Shown: one piece after another, positions 45,314 to 58,200 of the stretch
Position numbering within the stretch: position 1 is the stretch's first letter
Layout: every line of letters begins with the position of its first letter
From: Massospora cicadina
Lineage: Eukaryota; Entomophthoromycota; Entomophthoromycetes; Entomophthorales; Entomophthoraceae
Length of the DNA: 64,000 bases
NCBI GenBank assembly: GCA_022478985.1
Contig: JAKSZP010010619.1
Coordinates: 1-64,000, forward strand
Direction of reading: 5' to 3'
Translations under genes and position numbers: made by a program
The notes under the pieces: generated by a model
Databases searched by the model: none
Seen by the model: only the letters and a program-made list of their open reading frames with translations
Told to the model about the DNA's origin: nothing

Positions 45314-47259
45314 AAGTATAAAACTCTCTTTCCACTAGGCATAAATTTTAAGCAAATTATATGGAAAAACAAGAAAGTAAAATTTGATCACCTGTTGTAG
45401 ATTTGCTCCAATATCCTCAGATTCTCTGCCAGCTGCTCCATTGTGGGGCAGCGGCGAAACCCACCTCCGCTATTTTCCATCCAGCAGGAAAACACGCTTG
45501 GACTGGCTCCCTCAGTCATTCCAAACCCATGGGAAGATTCATTCCTCCCAAGTATCTTGACGCCCACCTCACTCCTACCCAAGCAGTACCTCACTCCCCC
45601 TGGTGCTCCCCTGGAGCAACATGTTCTATGGCCTAAGAGTCTACTATGGGAATCTCTTCCTGTACCATGACCAAGCCATTATCAAAATGGCACAGGCGGT
45701 GATGATTCCTGCCAGTTTTATTGATTTCTGCCCCTATAAGGGGTATTTTGACCTCAGATTCACCTGTGAAGCTGACGCTATCACTACAGCAATTGTGCCC
45801 CTGGTATTACAGGGTACCCTTCTCCCACAACTCAGACCCAGCTCCCAGAAGACACCACTTTGGCGGTCCAGTTTGCTGGTTTGTCCACCTATCTCCCCCC
45901 TGAGGTGCTCCACCAGGAGCTGATGGATGGTTTGGCAGCTATGGCTCCAACCCCATCTAACAATTAGTGGTCCCAAATGGGGACACACTCCTCGCTGGGC
46001 CTCAGGCATATGCCACGATTAGCCCTGAATTTAGTAAAATTGCCATGTTGATTCCCCCTTGCGCCATTATTCCTTCTGCCCCTGACCATCCGTTTTGGGC
46101 TCGCGTCAAGGGTGGGTGGATGATCTGTCCATCCTGTTTTGAGTTGGACCACTCAAAATGCAAGTGCCCCTCCTTAGCCACTTCTGACGGATCAGATTAT
46201 TTGTCCACCACCTCCAGTCCACCGCCCACCCCACATCAGTTCCAGCATGGGGTAGGACCCTACCCCCCTACCCCAAAGCCTGAGGCTGCAGATGCACCTG
46301 CAGCCACCAATCAGCCTCCTCCTCGCCCAGTGCCACACATGATTCCTCCAATCAAGCAACAGCTTGGATCCCAGTTTGATCCCATGCTTCCTCCAAAGAA
46401 TCAACCAAACCACAACCATACGCCGATTCCCCAATTCAAAATCAACCAGAACCTATGGGTGTTATTGACTGAAATTGATAAATCAAGTAAGCTCATTAAA
46501 GAACCATCTTTGCAAATCAAGCTGTTCATTAATGCTGAATGGGACGCCAAATACCCCCCTCATCTATATACCCCACAACCAAATGCCAAATCATTTTGCA
46601 GTGACCACCAGATTGCAGTAAAAGCAGCTGCAACACCAGATTGTCATCCTCTTTGCAAAGCTGTCACCAAATCAGTAACGATGCTCGCAGGAGGTATTAC
46701 CATCCTATTATTCCCTCAACCCTCACCCCAAAAAGTAAAATCACAGTGAATCAGCTACACATAAATGGCAACGACGCTACTAATAATGTGGTAACTGTAG
46801 CACAGAATCCTAAAGCTAAGATTACCTGACCAATATTGCCACATTCTTTTTCTCCCAGACGCCCACATTAAAGCTGAAATAGCTATAGCCAAATATATCA
46901 GTGCCATTTTCCTAGATGGCAATTTCCATGAAATACCAAACCTTAGTGATATTGAACCACATGCCGCTGATGCCCCAAAGCCCTTGCTATCTGCCTTGAC
47001 ATGTACCCTACTTTGGGAGGAGGAAGCTGCTGCTGAAGATGAGCCCACTGATCCCACCTCCCTTCCACCATGGAGGGATAAGCAGTTTCTACTGCCCACC
47101 TGGCTGGTTGTATTTGTTCGAAGTGTTTCATCCAATCTGCTCATTTGGGCGTTTTGTTTGAATCAATTAGTTACTTTGTTTTAGGCTTTAATTTTTTAGC
47201 TTTAGTAATGTCCGTCCCCTGGTCAACTTACCTCAAATAAATCTGTGGTTAAAATTCTA
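45314..47259 (+). mobile_element. ORF1-only retroposon G, copy 2, nested in H
   Basis: A 1946 bp insertion in the opposite orientation to its host H. It is flanked by a direct repeat of about 32 bp (45282-45313 and 47260-47292, both running from ATTTTTTAA to ATNNTGGTTCA with about five differences and a one-base gap), a typical LINE-style target duplication. It has a single ORF1-type coding region and a 3' tail (GTCCCCTGGTCAACTTACCT then CAAATAAAT near 47208-47240) close to that of the SINE at 35.5 kb. No endonuclease or RT is present. Copy 1 lies at 16195-17520. Confidence 0.8.
45560..47187 (+). pseudogene. ORF1-like protein of retroposon G
   Basis: About 540 codons, broken by few lesions: a frame change between about 45830 and 45967 and another between 46690 and 46832. 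The N-terminal part (IDFCPYKGYFDLRFTCEADA, about 45719-45778) aligns with the IDKGFETKEDADA region of LINE L2 ORF1. Then come TTLAVQFAGLSTYLPPEVL, GPQAYATISPEF, and a zinc knuckle CX2CX4HX4C (CPSCFELDHSKCKC, near 46130-46170). A proline-rich linker and a long C-terminal extension with an acidic segment (WEEEAAAEDEP) and a hydrophobic end follow; L1 and L2 ORF1 lack these. The 260-codon frame at 45967-46749 is the longest in the window, so this copy is fairly young. Confidence 0.7.
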
Positions 47260-47599
47260 ATTTTTTAAGACTTAACCACCTATCATGGTTCAGCGGCCCC
47301 CACCTGGGACTTGACCAACAATATGACATGACCTATTTTTTCCATGCTTATTAGTACTTCAGGAACATTGTACTTTTTTCTCTCCTAGATACAGTACTTA
47401 TGATACCTCATATGGACCTGGTTCACTGCATGCCCATCCTCATTGTTCTTAATTGTATAGGCATCAGTTTCTGTCTTGGCGATTACTTTAAACAGACCCA
47501 ACCACAAAGCATCCATCTTATTTCTTCGTCCAAAACCATGGGCGTCACTATAGGATACCATATATCCCACATGGTATTACTGTATCGCTAGTCAGGCTC

Positions 47600-48360
47600 T
47601 TGTCATCCATCAACTTTGCATAGTTCTTTTCTTTAAGGTCTTATCAAACGCTTGCAATTGCAATTAAATCATATTACTGGCCAGTTGGTTCAGAAATTGA
47701 TCAATACTCTTCCCCAATGATGGCTCTACAATAGAATAAAAAATTGGTAATAAGGCTGCCCTTTGTATATAAAAGTAATTTGCATGGCGTTTTCCTGTTT
47801 CTGTATGATGACTTACGTTGTGTGCAAAGATAACCAAATGTAGGTAAGTTCTAAATGAAAGTTTTCCCTTCTACAAATTTACTTAGTGTCATGGCTAGCA
47901 TTCCATTAACCCTTTCCATCATTACGTTACTTTCTGGTCTGTATTTAACTGATACTACTCCTCAGATTCCAATTAATTCATTAAGCCTCAAGATTACATA
48001 TGAGGTAAAATTGGTTTCAGTGTCACTCAATATTACTTGAGGACACCCATGCCAGTAAATTTTTTTGATCCAAAAGAAACTTCGCTGTTCCTACAGCATC
48101 CACTTTGCTCAGGGCTTTGGTTTCTACCTCTCTAGTTAGATGGTCCATGGCCACTATAATATAATTTTGCGCCTCTGTGTTGATACTCAGGGGTCCCATC
48201 ATATCTATTGACACAATTGCCATGCGAATCCTTGGAGTACTAGCCCATATCCTGTTATGTCCTTATGGGGTTTGTGGAGTTGGCATTCCGCGCAACAAGC
48301 AGGTAGTTGTTGACATATAATTGTATGATTCCCAGTAGTACTGGCAAATATGTCCATGGT
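47600..48360 (-). pseudogene. Integrase of element H
   Basis: Minus-strand gypsy integrase. The zinc-finger tail CAECQLHKPHK (about 48298-48266) is followed by the core: AIVSIDMMGPLSINTEAQNY (from 48220, first Asp), VAMDHLTREVETKALSKVDA and TAKFLLDQ. After a frameshift comes VILSDTETNFTS (about 48040-48005, second Asp), and MMERVNGML (about 47930, the catalytic Glu). The region continues into AHNVSHHTETGKRH and AALLPI. Despite decay all three catalytic residues can be read. The motif style differs from element B, supporting a separate lineage. Confidence 0.85.
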
Positions 48361-48599
48361 CCTCCTCGGCCACCATGTCTGATGACACTGTGTTCATTAC
48401 AGATTATTTCTGTCTATTCTGACAGCTTTGGAAATAAAGATTATTATCTTTCAATTGCTATGATGTGTTCATTTCTCATCACAGTGTTTATTCATTGATT
48501 TCTTTAGAATACCTTAAATTTCTTGGGGTTATCCCCAACATTGCTTTCATCATCATTTGTAATAATTCATCCACTTAGTGATAGACAATATGTACTGCA

Positions 48600-48960
48600 G
48601 GCATTCTTTATAATCCATCAGCGTTTTTAAAAGCTGCTCCAGCATGGTGTAGTATCTTAAAATCATAGGCTTTTAATTTTAGAGCCCATTGGTCCAGCCA
48701 CACCTCTGGTTCCTTCACGTTATGGAGCCAGCGTAAAGATGATTGGTCCATCACCATTTTAAAGAGAGTTTTATGGAAATAAACTTTAAAATTACTTGCA
48801 TGCATATATCACCGCGAGGTATTTGTGCTCCATAACAGTATATTTCCTCACTGCTAGTGTTAGTGTTTAACTCACATAGGCCATTGGATGTTCTTCCTCA
48901 TCTTTATCCACTTGACTTAAAACGGCACCAATCTCCATTAATGAAGCATCAGTTTGGATG
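48600..48960 (-). pseudogene. RNase H of element H
   Basis: On the minus strand a 65-codon frame (48805-48608) reads VMDQSSLRWLHNVKEPEVWL then DQWALKLKAYDFKILHHAGA and ends NADGL. This is the C-terminal half of gypsy RNase H: T/V-D-H/Q-SSL with the last catalytic Asp region, and the closing NADxLSR signature. It lies between RT and integrase, as in other gypsy elements. Confidence 0.88.
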
Positions 48961-49099
48961 GGGAATTTTAAATTGAAATTTGGGTGATTTAAGACAGGAC
49001 TGGGATTTAATTATTGCATAATACATCAAAAACTCTTGGGCTTCTTTGTTCCACTAAAATATTTGTTTCAGATCTTTTTATAAGTGGAATAAAGGCTCC

Positions 49100-50200
49100 T
49101 CAATTTCTGTAAAATCCTTTATAAAGCAAAAGTACCTGATCATGTCAAGAAATGCTTACATATCCTGAATGCTTTTTGGGATTGACATCCATTTGATTGC
49201 CATAATCTTCTGCTACTGTGGTTGAATCCCGCTTGAGTTAATTACAAACCCAAATTCAAAGCTTCTTCTTAAAGAGATGACATTTCTTCAGCTTGATTTT
49301 CAAGTTTACCCTCACAAGGCGCTTGAACACTTCTTATAAGTGCTATAAATGATTCGTGAAGGTCCTGCTTAATAGAATTATATTATTCAGATATAATAAG
49401 ACGCAGTGTATCTTCAGATCACTGAGGATAGAGTACATTGCTCTCAGGAAGGTGTCTGGCGCATTACATAATCCCTATAGCATTCAGGTATGCTGTTGAA
49501 GACCTTGTTCAGTAATGATTGCATATTTTTCTTGATCCTCCTTTAGAAAATTGACTTGTAATTTCCCAAAAATTATTTTATCACCAAAAAGTATTTGGCA
49601 TTCCCTAGGCGATTAAGCGCATTGACAATCCTTGGCAGTGGATAAGTATTATTTTTAGTGATTTTGTACAATTGGCAACAATTTATGACTACTTAATTCA
49701 ATCCGTCCTTCTTTTTAACTATGAGGATTAGACTTCACCATGTACTCAATGACAGAATGAGGATCCCATTCTCAACGGCTCGCTGGTTTCTTCACTGGCT
49801 ACAGCTTTAGCTGATCTAGACCTACGAAAAGTTCTCATCCTTATTTTAATGTTCCCTAGTGTCAACTTTATGGATCACATTCTTTGCACATCTAAAGTCA
49901 TGATCATCTTGGGCAAATATCTACCAAAACTTCTAAAATAATTAGAGTACATCTTCTTGCTGTTCTTCAGATAAATCAGCCAGCTGTTCTCAATATACTA
50001 AAATGTTGACGCTTTTTGCAGCTTCTTCTGGAAATGCTATTTCAGTTAGTGTTCTGAAGTCATGGAATTTGCTGATCTTTGGCATCAGGATTAGATGTAG
50101 AAATGTGATGACTTGACATTTTTCTATCATCCTTAGTCTCTTTCCTAGATTAGCCAGTAGCATGTTTACCTCTCTGTATCTCAGCATAATTATTCCTGGT
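49100..50200 (-). pseudogene. Reverse transcriptase of element H
   Basis: Minus-strand RT. Key blocks are IVKKKDGLN (from about 49727), VVINCCQLYKITKNNTYPLP, and RIVNALNRLGNAKYF (to about 49585), matching the VKKKDG..R.VVDYR.LN.IT..D.YPLPRID..LDRL motif. The thumb/connection part follows (SFEFGFVINSSGIQPQQ, then IPKSIQDM.AFLDMIRYFCFI, about 49260-49110). The catalytic YxDD cannot be read because of frameshifts near 49400. Upstream (50187-49990) a 65-codon frame belongs to the segment before RT. Confidence 0.82.
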
Positions 50201-52540
50201 GCTACACATGGTTCAATTATTGATTTCTTCCATGGGCTAACAACTTCTCCATATATAGTTGCTCTGGGATTTTGAGCGTTAGCCCTGTGTTATAAATTAT
50301 ATGCATCTCAGGCAGTATAGTATTAGACATTTTTATTTAAAAGGTATCACGTAAATTTTAGGATCTCCTTTGGCATTTCTCTCTGTTTTCGCCCAACTAA
50401 CTTATACTAGATGGGGATGATACCATCATTGTAAATCAAATTTCCAAAAATTTGTTCTTCTTAGTCAGTGGCGTTTCTCCTTCCCGTTGATATGCCAAGG
50501 GCAAGATCTGAAACAAAATGGTAGGGTTTTTCTAAAAATTACATCTTACTCCTATTTTCATAGGAATTCCGACCAGATGAGTATATTGTAGTTCTGATTT
50601 GCCAACATGATGGCGGGAGCTGATATCACATGTGACCCAAACTGGAGTGGTAGCGCACAGTAGGCTCCAAAGGATATTGTCATTTCTAGTCTGGCCATTC
50701 CATGTTCCTTCTAATGTTTTAGGTCTGGTAAAATTGTCATTTGTTTCACCAATTTGGTAAAAAATGTTGATGGGCCATACTTTCAACGATTGATTCACTC
50801 TAATTCAGATAACTATGATATCTGCATAGGTAAACTAAGAATATTGTATTTGGTATTAACTGATTCAATGGCAGCATTACTTTCTTATTGAAAGAATGAA
50901 TTAATTGCTCATATCAATATTTAAAAGATCCTTGATTGCATTAATTGGAATGGATACGTTTGCCTCATATAATTTCATCTTAAGAAACTCCTCCTGGCTC
51001 TCAGTGGATCTATCTTGTCCACTAGCTGACAAGCATATGGTTAAAACAATTCCTTCACAATTTTGGGGCTGATTACATTCATTTTAGCTCAAGTAATGGC
51101 GTACAAGTTCATATTATTAACCTGATATAGTGTCTCAGTTGTTTCATCATCTACAAAGAGATCATAAATGCCTATATCTCGTTCATAATATTGAGAGAAC
51201 AGGTTTTTCGTGGTGGAAGATTGTTTCATCTCTAGAACGTGGGACCTTTTCAACTCTTGATGATTTCCTTCACCTACACTTGAACTAAGGTGTCCTGCTC
51301 CTTGGGCTTCTTGATCCAGCATTAGGTAGCTACATGTTCAGATTAAACACGCTGGTGATAGAGGAGCTGCATCTTGTTCACTCATTTATTCACTTTGGGA
51401 TTATTCCCCAACACATCTCAATTTGATTGCTCTTTATTTGACTCGCAAATTTTAGAGTATTTTAAGATTGAGTCTGGATCACTTTGAATTCTTGGTTTGG
51501 GGCTTCAAAAGCGGCTCATAAAATCTTAAAAATGATCTACTATATAAGATGTGGACATTTTAGTCACTAACGCTAAAGCCATTGTTTAAGAAAATTACAA
51601 TAGGGTCATAACGCTACTTACATCACAATTTATGCATAAATTTATTAGCCTTTTGCACCAGCCAGGATCTGTGATTCCTGGTAGAATCAGTCTTTAAAAG
51701 CTGCTAGGTTCTCATCTTTTCAGAATTAAATCACCATAAATTCCAGCTTGCAGTTAGACATCCGTCTAGAGTTTTCAAATTATAGCATAATGGCTTCCTT
51801 GTCCTCATTGTAAGACCGATTGTCCCCATTTAGATGGGGTAACACCAAAATAACTGGCAATTAGTCTTCAGGCAGTTTATGACAGTCATTGCCTTTGTCA
51901 TACAATAAATCTGAACATCATCATCTCAAATTTTTGGAAAAATATGAGGGCTTTATCCTGATGGAACGCGGGTAAATTCAGTGTTCATCAAAAGCTCATC
52001 AGCTGCTCCATTAGCAGCTGAATCCTACCTGACAACTCTATTGACCTTGGGAGTAACTTTGGTGGCCATCTCCAAAATTGATTCTAATGACCCAGGCATG
52101 TTTCTGGGTGAATTATTCTTCCCAACTGGAGTTTCAGGAGTTTCATTATCAGCTTCTTATACCTCCATTTGTGGACAATCACATTTATGGTTCTCCAGTC
52201 TTATATATGCTTCATTTTGTCACGCTATCTCTTCAGAAAGCTGGCTTATGCGTTCTTGGTTTGCCTCTCACTTGGTCTTCTGAGAAATACTTTTTCTGAT
52301 CAATTCACCCTCCTTGCTCTTCAAGGAGTTGAATTTCTCACAGAGGTCATTGTTGATTTTTCCCACTTGTTCAACCTCTTACTCAGACTTCATCATCCTT
52401 CTTCCAATGAAGTGAGATTGGCCTGTGACGCCAAGTTGAGCGCGTTCTTGTTAACAGTCTCTAGTTCATATAAAGCTTGCATAATTCGTTTTTAAAATTT
52501 TTTTTGATACAATCTTGTTTAAAAAATTCAGCTAAACTCA
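50201..52540 (-). pseudogene. gag and protease region of element H
   Basis: Minus-strand region between the PBS and RT. Between about 52490 and 51500 broken frames give a Lys/Glu-rich, probably helical segment and then a capsid-like stretch (ALIFFQKFEMMMFRF, WRLIASYFGVTPSKWGQ, about 51955-51825). The part 51320-50530 has two open minus-strand pieces (51322-51089 and 50798-50532) without an identified motif; a protease active site was not found. The assignment rests mainly on position. Confidence 0.5.
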
Positions 52541-52544
52541 ATTA

Positions 52545-52562
52545 CCCCTGTAGTGAGCACCA
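52545..52562 (-). other. Primer binding site of element H
   Basis: On the minus strand TGGTGCTCACTACAGGGG, two bases after the LTR end; identical to the site of element O. Confidence 0.85.
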
Positions 52563-52564
52563 AT

Positions 52565-53698
52565 TGTAAAAACTGGGTTTTTGTAATGACTCAATTGAGC
52601 ATCAATTGTTAAAGTTAGAGATTCTTTTCCTCTTTCAGGATAATAGCTCACTTCATCTCTTTGTTTTTTGCTCAGGTTTCTTTATATGTGCGTTGTTCAA
52701 CTTGTTGATGTTTGATGATAATGGACAGTAGTAGTATGGAGACTACTTCTCAAGTTGAACTTCTGATAGAAAAGATATTAATTAGGTCTAACGCCAACCA
52801 TGTGCTTGTCCTAATATTGAATTCTTCTGGAATTGTAAGGACTTCTGCCCTAGTTCATCTGGTAGAACTTAGTCTAGGATAAGGTTCAAAGGTTTTATGT
52901 CCTTCTCATCACGCAGAGTCCACAGAGGATAACTAATAGTATAGACAAAGGATGTTTTTTCTCCCAAATCTCTGATTATAAGAACATAAAGTTTAAATTA
53001 GAATACTTTTTTGATAAATGTTTATTTCAATAAGACCTTCTTTATTATAAAAAATCCCAATGTGATTTTATAGGGAATTTGGCGTGCAACTCTTTGGTTG
53101 GAGCCATAATTGGGATTGACAGCCATTAATAAAGAATTAACCCTTCAAGGTCATTCAAAACAATGATCTTATCGCAATAATGGGTTTCTCCCCTACATGA
53201 CTGTGACTTTTTTCTGAGATGAAATGAAGAACGTGTCTAAACGTCTTCTCTCAAATCTTATCAAATTACCCTTATTTGGTAACAACCTGCTTATGTATTG
53301 GACTCTTACCTATAAACAGCAGATTGTGATCCAGAAACGGTTAAATCAAAACTCGCTCTATTACTGGCAGCACTACTTGAAAGCAACTCATAAATCCCTT
53401 AGTCAACTGTTAACTAAACCCAACCATCTTCTACAAGCTAATCAAGTTTTTCTAATAAAGAAATTGACACCCTAATCACATGTTTATTGTTTGGGTATCA
53501 TCCCTAAAACACTAATCAAATGGGCGGATTGTAATATGTCAGATTAATAAATATTTGTTAAGAATAGTTCTTAAATAATAATTGTCATATATGCAAATAA
53601 TAACATCAATATCCACTAGCAGGATGAATTCCCTAAAAGATAAGCAGATGAATCATGATTAATGAAGCTGGGTAAGGTGGGCAAAAATTTCAAAATCA
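52565..53698 (-). repeat. 5' LTR of element H
   Basis: About 1134 bp. On the plus strand it starts TGTAAAAACTGGG next to the PBS. The outer end, near 53698, is approximate. Confidence 0.8.
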
Positions 53699-54099
53699 AG
53701 TTTGATAATAAGCATTCTTTATAAAGAGTAGTAAAAACTTTATATGATAAAATCACTCATACAAGCTTTTCTTTCCTGTAACAATCACATTAATTACAAA
53801 GATTCAATTTTGAATAGTAAATCTAATTTTAAACACAGGAGAGATGGGCGACATTTATAAAACAATCTAAATTTGGTGAAATACATATCAGGCAAAGGGC
53901 AGAACGGTGCACCAAAGGGCAAGAAACGCTCGGGGGGGACCAGGAACCAGTGCCACTAAAAAATCACAAAACCAGACACCGTCCAGACTTGGGGAATTTA
54001 CAATCAAGCAAAACAAATAACTCAAGATCTAGTATTCTCAACCTCTCTCACCGGTAGAGCACAGGATCCACCTCTACCTAATGGTTAATTCTCAATTTT

Positions 54100-54705
54100 G
54101 TGAGAGAAAGTAGCAAGGCACAGGCTACCCTATTCTCCCACATGGTGTACGTAACCACCCATACAATCCACTGCAGCTGGATTGATAAAGGATTTGAAAC
54201 CAAAGAAGATGCAGATGCTAGTGCAAGAGTCTGCATCAAAATTTCCAGCCCTCAAGGCAAACGAATTGTGGACACCATGAGTACCAGATGGAACAAAGCA
54301 GAGACTTTGTTCTCTCTTTTGACTTGCTCTCAACCAACCCTCCCCACAAAGTAATTGAAGAGGATCTTTGAAATGGACTTGCCAGCTATGGCGAGATCAA
54401 ACAATTTTGAACTGCAACAGTTCCACTTGATGCCAAACCTGTGCACAGGTAAGGCAATAGCTGTGATCAACCCGTTTTCTGAGGTGGCTGATAACCTCAA
54501 AAAGATCCTGTGCACGCCGTGTCCCACCTCCCAGATGGGGGTGTCTCAATGTGTTCCGTGTCACACTAGAAAGCACACCGCCAATTTGCAAACACTGCAG
54601 CGCCTTGGGGCACAAGATACATGCATGCCCCGTGAGGAGGGCCTAATGGCCCCCAACTTTTGTGATGACACCATAGATGAAGACATCAAAGACTTTGCCT
54701 AAACT
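54100..54705 (+). pseudogene. ORF1 of LINE L2
   Basis: ORF1 nucleic-acid-binding protein. The frame 54100-54354 starts MRESSKAQATLFSHMVYVTT and includes CSWIDKGFETKEDADASARV. It stops at TAA and resumes in the same frame at 54355 through DLPAMARSNNFE and NLCTGKAIAVINPFSEV, a segment shared with L1 (LCTGKAIAVITP). A one-base frame change then reveals the zinc knuckle CKHCSALGHKIHAC (CX2CX4HX4C, 54587-54628) followed by PVRR. The middle part may be an RRM-like fold; this is an inference from family layout. Confidence 0.78.
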
Positions 54706-55289
54706 ATCAACACCAAACACGCCTTCCTCTGAGGAGAGGATGGGAAGTACATAATCAGACCCAGTCTCACCCAAAGTGCGCAAAATGGCACAGAAGGCCC
54801 AAAAATGGGCCGCGGCTGTGGCATCGTCACTCATGGCCTCCTCCATCACCCTCATCTAAATCCAGAGAGACATGGAGGAAATTACTCTAGCCAATCAATA
54901 AGATCAGACAACCCAAGACAAAACAATTCTCAACAATTTGACTTAAACAACACATGACACCAATCAATTAATTTAGATAAACAATTCATCTCCACTATTT
55001 TCAAACAGGTGGGACACACACAGGTGCAAACCCTGCAGCCATGGAGAGCAACCAGTATATCACATTGGATCACCATAAGACACAAGTGGAAGAGACAACC
55101 TTCACCCACTCAATGGTAATACCTGCATAAAATTGGAAAAGGGTAAGGGACCAAACAACTGAACAGGTGAGACTGGTCCGGTCACCTGGAGCCATTACCG
55201 GAAATAGTTTCAAGGGTAGGGCTAGATGGCCATTCCACAACTCCTGAGGCGCCGCAGGCACCTCAGAGTTCATAGGGACATCGAACATT

Positions 55290-58200
55290 GAAGGAGCCAG
55301 ACCTCAATCATCTCAAGCCAAAAAGCTGTATTTCCTGAGGAAATCCTCTGTATATATCTTGGCCATCCAAGAAACTTACTGTCTGCAGGTGGAAGAGGAG
55401 TCCTGGTCGGCCAGGGTCTTACCATCCCAATCAAGATGGACATCCCATTGTGGGTGGTTGTCCATATTCATAAAAAATTATAAATTATACACATAATCTA
55501 TCTGCACGCCATGTCCATATACCAATAATCTCATGCCAGGACGACACAATCTCAATAGCATGAATCTATGCACCATGCACAACAGCTGAGAGGAAGCAAT
55601 TCTTTGAGCTTATCCCAACGCTCGCCCTCCCACCATACATAATTATACTGGGCAACTTCAACTGCTGGGATGACTCCAGCACGGAACAACGGCTAAACCT
55701 AGGGGGTACTACCTGAGGCACATTGAATTCTGTGCAATGAAGGCGTCCCTCAGCCTATATGATACCCTCCCCACTGGGTCACCACTCCTCCCCCACAAAT
55801 CACCCCAACGTGCGTGAGAGAAAGCTCATCTCAATAGGCCACACCAACTTCATCCTTTCCCCAAAATCTCAACACTTGACCCTCTCCAACATCTCAACTG
55901 AAAAACTTCTTCAACCACTAACTCATTTTTTGTGCAGCTTTTGCCAACCTGCACTCCCACATAGGCGTCGACCTGGAGGAAGATGCACCCAAATAACAAA
56001 AAAATTGCCTGAACTATTTAACTGGGTTACAAACAATACCGTAAATCCCAAATTTGCAACTTCATTTGTATTGGACCCCATTGCAACCTAAGAAAATTTC
56101 AAAGTTGGGTTATAAATAAAATTTGCCATCTTTCCTCAAGTAAATATACCGCTGAAACAACCACAATCAGGCGAACCTTAGAGAAACTGGACCACATCAA
56201 GCTCAACACCTTAAAGTTTAGTTAAAGCCCCAAATGAGAGCGTAAATGGGCGGAAAATCCGCCCACCTATTTGCCCTCATCTTTGAACACCAGCATAGAA
56301 TCAAAGTATCAAAAAAGGTAAGTTCATAAAATAAGGGAAAACTGCTCAACATACTTTTTCTGCTAATTTAACTCCCATGGCAACCAGCTAATTTCACACA
56401 GTTCTGCAAAGGTGATGGCACTGTGGCAACTGACCCCATGGAGGTCAAGGTAGAAGTACAATTCTAATACACTGAAGTATATAATTTGACACTCCAACTG
56501 ATCACCAAAAACTAAACATTTTATACACAACGCCAGAATCCAAAGCACATTTCAAGACTATAACTTATTATGTTTTTCACACATGAGGAGCTTTGGGACA
56601 CAGTCCGCGGTACAAAACTTAAGATTTGGATAAAACCTGATGGGATAGCCGACAAATTCTGCAAAAAGTACTAAACAAATCTCCCCCCTCCTCTTGGCGT
56701 CAATGAATCAGTGCTTTATGGAGACCCGCCTCCTACCATAATGATAGGACTCCTATTTCACAACCTTACTTAGAAAATGGTGACAAACTGAACCTGTCCA
56801 ACTGGCATCAAATTGCACTATAAAATACAGACACAAAACTATTAACAAAATTTTAGCCACCAGATTTGGCAATATAGCCTTCAAAATCCTGTCGCCCACC
56901 AGTTTAGTTTCATACCAGGGAGATCTGTCTGGACCAATATACACTCCGTTTCCAACATCTGCCAGTTCAGAGCAACTGGAGCCATAGTATTCCTAGAACA
57001 GATGAGGGCATATGACCGCGTTAGCTGGCCATACCTGAAGGAATGCCTGAGCGCCTTCAGGCTCCCACCCAGATTCATAGACTGGAAAATTCTCCTGAAA
57101 GAGTCCGCATCTCTGGCTGTCTGAAGCCCTGGCTTTCTGACTGACATGATCACACTACGCAGAGGGCTCAAGCATGGGGATCCTCTCAGCCCGCTGTTGT
57201 ATAATTTCAACATAGATCTGCCCCTTTGCATTACTGACTCACACCTCATTGGCATCATTGCATAAGGCCAACCAGCAGTCAAGATACTAGCATTTGCGGA
57301 TGACTGCGTGGCAGGCTAGCTAGTAACAGTGATGCCTGGTAGTTGGAACGCACTCTTGAGGAGTAATCCATTGTGAGCAACGCATTTCTCAACAAAAAGA
57401 AGACATAATCATCCTTTTAAGCAAATACACTAACAACGGGACCATGACACCAAAGCCCACAAATCCTCATAAAGAAACAACCCAATCATCCTGCCCTTTG
57501 CATCGCCCCCCTCAGACAACCCTTTTCGTCACCTTAGGATATGGCCGGAAACAGGGGGTATGCCAATGAGACAATTGAGAGCAACCTACTGCAGTGGATG
57601 TTAATTGCATCGCCTCCCTTAAGGGAAGGTCACTGGGACTAATAGGCTAGTAATGGTTGTAAATTCACTTATCCTCTCAATGCTGTGGTTCCCCGCCCCC
57701 ACAATCTCCATTTCATCCTCATTCATATCCTCAGTCCGCACCCTACTTCAAGGATGGATATAACCCAAGTCCTGGCCGCCTGTATAAGTGGAAACGCTCT
57801 TTGGCACTCGCTCCAGCGGTGGCATGGGCCTAATATACTTTGAAGACCTTTCCAACAGCATACTGGGCACCTATATGGAGGAAGTCCTAGCCCCAGACCT
57901 TCCACACCAACGCTGGTCTAGAGAAGCGAGGGCCAACTTCGCACAGGCACTCAAATTATCCAACCCCCACAACCTGTCCAGCCTGTTCACATACATAACA
58001 AACTGTCACAATGCAGAGGGCCCACGTTGAACACCCTCCGCTTCAAACGCCTCCTCCACACTATCTGGAAAATAGGATGGATAGTCACTATCACAGGCAC
58101 TATTAAGGGAAGGGGAAGGCCATGGCAAGCTTTACACTAAGGAAACTGAACCACCACCCCCAGAGGGACACACACAACATAGCCTCAGACATCGCAAGAA

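Larger units (their letters stand above)
43454..53698 (-). mobile_element. Ty3/gypsy retrotransposon H, minus strand
   Basis: About 10.2 kb including the nested retroposon G, about 8.3 kb without it. LTRs lie at 43454-44578 and 52565-53698. On the minus strand the PBS (52562-52545) follows the right LTR, then gag, RT, RNase H and integrase, with a polypurine tract (AGCAGGGGGC, minus strand, 44588-44579) before the left LTR. It is a lineage distinct from B. The outer roughly 85 bp of the left LTR seem to be missing, and the RT of element I abuts directly. No target duplication could be established. Confidence 0.85.

Noticed and set aside
51981..52495. Overlapping plus-strand open frames of 73-108 codons
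   Set aside because: They lie antisense to the gag region of minus-strand element H, whose LTRs, PBS and pol order fix the coding strand.
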